From assembly GCA_023078555.1 (NCBI GenBank), contig CM041199.1, forward strand, positions 1,925,101-1,989,100: 64,000 nucleotides of DNA, in the 5' to 3' direction. Source of the stretch: Ulva prolifera. Its lineage: Eukaryota; Chlorophyta; Ulvophyceae; Ulvales; Ulvaceae. Positions 59,601 through 64,000 of this stretch are shown piece after piece. The notes under the pieces are model-generated. The model worked only from the letters and a program-made list of their open reading frames with translations. It ran no database searches and had not been told where the DNA came from. Both the position numbers and the translations under genes were made by a program. The first letter of the stretch is position 1; the number at the start of each line of letters is the position of its first letter.

Positions 59601-60331
59601 TCGAAAGTGGCGCAGCTGTCGCAGCTGCTATCCGGCGCGGTCGCGGCGCGCACATCGGACGAGGGCCTGCCGACTGAGCACCGCAGCGACCGCGCCGCGC
59701 CGGCCCGCCCCCACGTCTACACTCCCGGTGCGCACCGCCTGCGCTGCCCACAGCCTTTCAGGAGTCTTGCTTGTATTGTAGGCCAAAGAGAGAGCCTCAG
59801 GGAGCTCCCCCAAGCGGGGGTGCGGTGCCTGCAATCATCTCAGAATCTGACGTGCTCGGCCACAGCGCTGTGTGTGCTGGAGGGCGCGTTGGCCCCATGT
59901 GTTCTGTATGAAGCTTGTCTTGCGGCGGCGACGACATGTGCGTGCGTGCTGCAGACACCGCTTCGCTGCACGTCTCTGGCGGCGGCCGCAGACGCGGCAA
60001 GGCCTCCGGACCCGCCAACACGGATACGTCGGCATCCAGCATCAAGTCTGGCACACGCACAGGCACCGACCGGAGGGCGGCAGTCGACGCGGCGGCTGAG
60101 AGCGGCCCCCGCCGCGGCCGCACCTCTACCCGCAGGGTCCGCGTTCGCAACGGTGCCGCAACCCCCGCGTCGCCTCCGGTGGCCGCCAAGGCCCCGATGG
60201 TGGACGACGAGCCCGATTCCCCCCGTGTGAAGTTCACATGCTGCATGTCGCCGCTGCGCATGCCGCGGCGGCTGAAGGGGTGGACGACGACCGCGTCTGA
60301 GGACGCGTCTGTGCACAGTGCGCCACGGTGA
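50628..60331 (+). CDS. Giant low-complexity, probably disordered protein of unknown function
   Basis: Seven exons (50628-50686, 51457-51707, 52340-53076, 53980-55057, 55311-58916, 59152-59727, 59955-60331) join in frame to about 2,227 residues; phases are 2, 1, 0, 1, 1, 1. I recognise no family. After a short start (MWLFQRKGKTDLPGPERVS) and a more ordinary stretch (residues 20-103, LKWMNEVDNIIAEVAKLGV), the chain is dominated by Ala, Ser, Gly and Pro. It has acidic patches near residues 450 and 665 (DGEEDEEMEKEE; GDDDDEEE), several SQY(A/M)SDS-like units coded at about 55,685-56,020, an eight-proline stretch coded near 57,645 and a basic tail (RRGRTSTRRVRVRN, MPRRLKGW). No membrane segment or signal peptide. 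It may be a scaffold or regulatory protein. Exon 5 alone is 3.6 kb. Exon 1 is the least certain piece, chosen because its donor phase fits. Confidence 0.7.
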
Positions 60332-61357
60332 ATGCATGACCGGGATGCATGGTGTGCGGGCACGCGGTTTGCGGGGGGGCCTGGCGTAGCTCGGCGTTTC
60401 GAGGCAGTGCAAGGCTGCCGATATGCTCTCGACTATTTTTTTTCTCCTTCTTCTAGGTGGCAGGAGCGGCTGTGGAGTAGAGGGGGTGGCGTCTGAGTGC
60501 GCGGCCTGCTCCGCCGCAAGCCGTCTGTGGCTGAAGTATCCTGCAGGGCCCTGCACTTTATGTGCACCGGGGCGAGTGGGCGCCCTGGTCTGGGCTCCCC
60601 CCTTGATTCTGGCAAGATTCGTACTGTAGTCTTTTGTGATGCAAACACCCTGTTCGGCAGAGTGCCGCTGTGTGCTGCGCATGCCCTGTGTGGAGACAGC
60701 CTCGCGCGCCGGGGTGTGCTGCAGCAGGCAGCAGGGTGGGCGGTGTTACGCCGCCCGGTGTGTGAAGGCGTGGCTGGGGTGGTGGACCGCGGCTGCTCTG
60801 ATGCATGCACTGAGAGCATGCGTGAGGGCGCCGTGGTGATGCATTGTGACACCTGAGCCGGCCGCAGCCGGACACCGCGTCACGACACGTGATTGTTTAC
60901 ATGAGAAGTTCCATCTGGGTGACATGGTGTGCCCGTTTTTGTGTGCCGCGTGCGTCTGATGTGAGAGCCGCAAATGCAGTGCACGCGGCTTTGTTTGAGA
61001 CCCTGCGGCCTGCGCCGCGGCTATGACCCGAGAATGAGCGTCGACGCCGGCTGCAGTCCTCCCGATATCTTCTGGAGGTGGTGTGTGTTGTGGAGGTGTT
61101 GGCCAGGGCAGGGTGGCTGCTGTGGTTGTAAACCCAGATGTCGCGGTACCTGTGGCCATGGAGCAAGCTGCAGTTCTGCAGCGCTATGCTCGATTGTTCG
61201 GTAAACTCCTTTTCGTTTTTGTGACTGGCACATGTGCAGCTCTGGCGTGGCTCCGCTTGGCCGATCGATGTGCACTGCCGTTGCCGCTGTGTGAAGGTGT
61301 CTCAGGGGCCGTTGCGGCCATTGCGCAGGGCAGCACACCAGATGGCCCGAAACCAGT

Positions 61358-61400
61358 GTCCTCTTCAGCGTCCTCTTCAGGGTACGGCTCAGATTTACCT
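61358..61400 (+). repeat. Partial copy of dispersed repeat A
   Basis: GTCCTCTTCAGGGTACGGCT followed by CAGATTTACC matches the middle and end of repeat A. TCCTCTTCAG is doubled just before it. The 5' part of the repeat is missing. Confidence 0.55.
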
Positions 61401-62961
61401 TACTTTTACAGTCGAACTGCAGACTCGGAAGGATCAGGAGTCTCAACAACGTCCACTGGGCAGATGTCGGCCATCGGGGCTCAACGCCAATAAAGGCCAG
61501 CCAACGCGTTGCAACGGATTTTCAGTCACGATGTGCTGGGGCGGTTACGTACACCGTATACCATTGTGTGCGCCCGCCGTTTGCAAGTGTGTCGGCCGGA
61601 GGCTCGCGCGGGGGGCGTTTGTCCTTGCTACCCTGGGGACCGGCCGGGAGGAACATTTTAAGCCCGTCACATCATGACCTCTATCACCAGTCCGACTACA
61701 GTAACCTGCGTCACCGAACGTGACTGCTCGGCGATACATCCGCACAGACACACATGCGAACTCGTGGATATATGCATTGCCGAACACGTGCACCTCGCGA
61801 GGCCTCGGTGCGGAACGATGAGCATGGCGCCCAAGTTCTCACACAGCTGTTACGATTGAATTCGTCGCCCTCAGTGCAGACAGGCAGCCCCGCATCCGGT
61901 CAGCTCGAGTAATGTGTCGGAGTCTCCGTCAGAGCGTCGAGAGGCACGCACCACACACATTCGTCCCATGGTTGCCTGCAGGGGCTGGATCAGCATCATG
62001 ATGGAGAGCAGGCTCAGCTTTGCGTGTTCCAGCGAACCTGTGCGCTGCCTCCGCGGTCGTGCTTGCATTGGTGTCGTCGAGTTCGACTGTATCATGGCCC
62101 AGCCGCCCGGGCCCGCGCAAGTGTACCTCCCTGTCGTGGCGCCGAACCAGCTGCGAGTGAGCGCGGCCAGCGCGCGGCTGGCACGTGCACGCGGCTGTCG
62201 TCATCGGACGCAACGTGGCTGCATTAATAATGACACAGCGTGCGTTTGCCCCGAACGATCCTCAGGCGGGCGGGCACGCGTGTGCGCACGCCGGCGGCGT
62301 CTTCTATGTGTGGGGCCCGATGGGGGGGACGTGATATTTCTTGGCCCTGCATCAACATGTGGAATCTCGCAAGATTCCAAGGGGCCAGGGTCGCAGTCCG
62401 GATCCATGCTGCGGGCGCATTCGAGCTGCATGCCCGCGCGCGCCCTAGCTTCCCGGCGTGACGGGAGACGTTCTTCAAACAGCTCGACACGTAAGGTTCA
62501 ATGTATGCAATCCAGCGGGTATCCGGCAGCTGCATGGCATCCGAAAGTTCAGCCTGACGCTCACGATCGACAATGCATGTGTGCTGCTCGCATGCATGGG
62601 TGCACCCGCCTGGTGTGAACACCGTGAAGAATGTAACCTCGTTTGTGTGGAATGCCGAGAAACCTGATCGGTGATCTCTCCTGACCACATTTTGGCATCG
62701 GAGGCGCTCCCGAAGACGGGCTGTGTCATACAGCAGGGCGCGCGGGGGTGAATTCAAGTGCATGTGACTGGTGGCCAACAGTGCACATGGACTTTCCAGT
62801 GGTACAGCGGCCATATGAAATATATAGCACGGTTTCATTTCACACCTGGCTTTGACGTGGCGGTGGACGATTTGTGAGTTGAGTGCTTTCTTCATGCATA
62901 TGGAGCGCTGGTTGTAGTCGTGCCTCTGGTTATTTTCCGGCTCATTGACTGGAGTGGGAGT

Positions 62962-63017
62962 TGGTAGCTAGCTACCAGCCTGAATCCATGCTAGGAGCAG
63001 CTGCTCCTAGCATGGAT
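62962..63017. repeat. Two adjacent perfect palindromes (16 and 34 nt)
   Basis: TGGTAGCTAGCTACCA at 62962-62977 is a perfect palindrome. Six nt later the arms 62984-63000 (ATCCATGCTAGGAGCAG) and 63001-63017 form a perfect 17-bp inverted repeat with no spacer. Both could extrude as cruciforms or form hairpins in RNA. Confidence 0.95.
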
Positions 63018-63440
63018 GCAGGTTGCTGGTGTATGTTGGTTGATCCGAGTACGTTCTCTGCCACACAACGGCCCGGTTCCTTGTAAATGGATTGGGCCAT
63101 ATCACTGATTCATCACACCGACCCATCTGGCCCGCAGCATGCAAAGTGGCCGTGATCGAGGACGTAGACCCAGAAATTGTGGATGGTCGCGACTGCAGCC
63201 TCGCGGTACATGATGCCCGAGAACAGAACAGCCTGCAAACGCGTTTGGCAAGCATCGGGCATGCATGCTTACACCATGCAGATCTCGAGGGACACAATGA
63301 GACTGGGACTCCGCATGCCAGACGACCAAGACAGCCTCTATTGCAATGCAGACCGACAGATTGGCCGGAGCCGGCTTAGCCTCGCCACAGATGAGACTCA
63401 CACTCCCCACCACAGGGTCACAGGGTCATCTATGAAGTGA

Positions 63441-63509
63441 ACTAAATCTGGGTTTACTGAGCCATATCCTGAAGAGGACATGGTCAACTCCGAATTAACG
63501 GGACCACGT
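63441..63509 (-). repeat. Dispersed repeat A, reversed copy
   Basis: On the minus strand it reads GTGGTCCCGTTAATTCGGAG, then TCCTCTTCAGGATATGGCTC and AGTAAACCCAGATTTAG, matching the consensus closely. Confidence 0.85.
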
Positions 63510-63713
63510 GCCATTTGTAATTTGACCCCTGGACGAGCTGCACAGGAAGATGCGAGTCGCCGGCAACAAGGCCAGGTGAGCGTGGATGGTCGCAGTGATC
63601 CCCGTGCATGCTGATGTGTCCGCGGCTTCGGCAGGGCCAGAAGGCGGACGCTATCCACCGGCTGGGTCGCACAAAGGGATGGCGCACGCAACGGTCAGCC
63701 TCACTGTCAGCCA

Positions 63714-63820
63714 CCCCCCCCCCCCCCCCCGTGAACAGCCCTCCCTAGACAGCCACATGCTTGCATCGGCGTTGGTCCAGAACGCGTTCTTCCCCCCCCC
63801 CCCCCCCCCCCCCCCCCCCC
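63714..63820 (+). repeat. Two poly-C tracts (17 and 29 nt)
   Basis: C runs occupy 63714-63730 and 63792-63820, about 60 nt apart and just before a repeat B copy. Lengths may be approximate because such tracts sequence badly. Confidence 0.85.
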
Positions 63821-63874
63821 GCCCCTTTTGGGGCTGCTGCGTGGCCCTCACACAGGCTGCTGGCCACCAGTGAT

Positions 63875-63972
63875 GGGTCATCGGGCTCGATTACATAGAG
63901 CAATTCCGAATATCCAGATCTATTTTTTGGACAGCAGCCCTGAAAATTCTGTAGAGCGACCCAACCCTGCTG
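63875..63972 (+). repeat. Dispersed repeat B, right-end copy
   Basis: GGGTCATCGGGCTCGATTAC, CAATTCCGAATATCCAGATC, TATTTTTTGGACAGCAGCCC and GAAAATTCTGTAGAGCGACC agree with the copies at 22420 and 33351 in order and spacing. Confidence 0.88.
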
Positions 63973-64000
63973 GCCACTGTGCCAGTATCGCACCTTCCCG

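Larger units (their letters stand above)
60332..64000. other. Right-end spacer, repeat-rich, no gene named
   Basis: A frame at 61158-61493 starts MEQAAVLQRYARLFGKLLFV and has one hydrophobic stretch, and a 234-codon frame runs 61914-62618. Neither has a family match or convincing splice partners. The stretch carries a partial repeat A (about 61358-61400), two palindromes (62962-63017), a reversed repeat A (63441-63509), two poly-C runs (63714-63730, 63792-63820) and repeat B (63875-63972). Confidence 0.5.

Noticed and set aside
61158-61493. Short frame with one hydrophobic segment (KLLFVFVTGTCAALAW)
   Set aside because: No family match, and its 3' half runs into a copy of repeat A, so the frame is probably fortuitous.
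61914-62618. 234-codon frame and the possible first exon starting MAQPPGPAQVYLPVVAPNQL
   Set aside because: The start looks gene-like, but the rest is Arg/Cys/Ser-rich without motif and I could not find a downstream exon in matching phase.
1-64000. tRNA, rRNA or CRISPR loci
   Set aside because: I found no cloverleaf with a TTCGA-type arm and acceptor pairing, no rRNA-like block and no regularly spaced direct repeats with unique spacers. This was by eye; tRNAscan-SE and Infernal would settle it.

Overview
The window is nuclear DNA of a unicellular green alga (Chlorophyta). Evidence: GC-rich exons sit in lower-GC introns and spacers; introns end in TGCAG and mostly start GTGCG; a TGTAA poly(A)-type signal lies about 105 nt after one stop codon; and one gene encodes an SBP-domain transcription factor, a family confined to green plants and algae. 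I cannot name the species.

Nine protein genes can be modelled with phase-consistent splicing. Left to right: a small mitochondrial COX5C-like protein (4727-5056, +); a mitochondrial carrier family protein (6378-8580, +); a TBC1D15/17-type Rab GTPase-activating protein (11384-17296, -); a large SBP-domain transcription factor of the SPL1/SPL7/CRR1 type (21068-25490, +); a PILS-type auxin efflux carrier family membrane protein (28613-31770, -); a fusion of a BtuF-like metal/cobalamin-binding receptor, a DUF5522 Cys-rich segment and a possible degenerate Dph6-like ATPase domain (34051-40033, +); a mitochondrial type II peroxiredoxin (40441-41462, -); a plastid-type SAM methyltransferase-like protein (43049-45438, +); and a giant, mostly disordered protein of about 2,227 residues that I cannot assign (50628-60331, +).

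The spacers (1-4.7, 8.6-11.4, 17.3-21.1, 25.5-28.6, 31.8-34.0, 45.4-50.6 and 60.3-64 kb) hold no gene I can support. They carry short dispersed repeats, foldback hairpins, homopolymer tracts and one decayed LINE-like fragment (about 26.3-27.8 kb). Several of the same repeat families also lie inside introns of unrelated genes, which points to small mobile elements that insert into introns and spacers alike. Intron 4 of the BtuF-like gene has grown by repeated tandem duplication.

There is no operon logic. The genes are single eukaryotic units: TBC/SBP and PILS/BtuF-like are head-to-head across 2.3-3.8 kb spacers, and BtuF-like/peroxiredoxin are tail-to-tail 407 nt apart. All exon borders were read by eye from reading frame, splice dinucleotides and family alignment from memory; no search was run.
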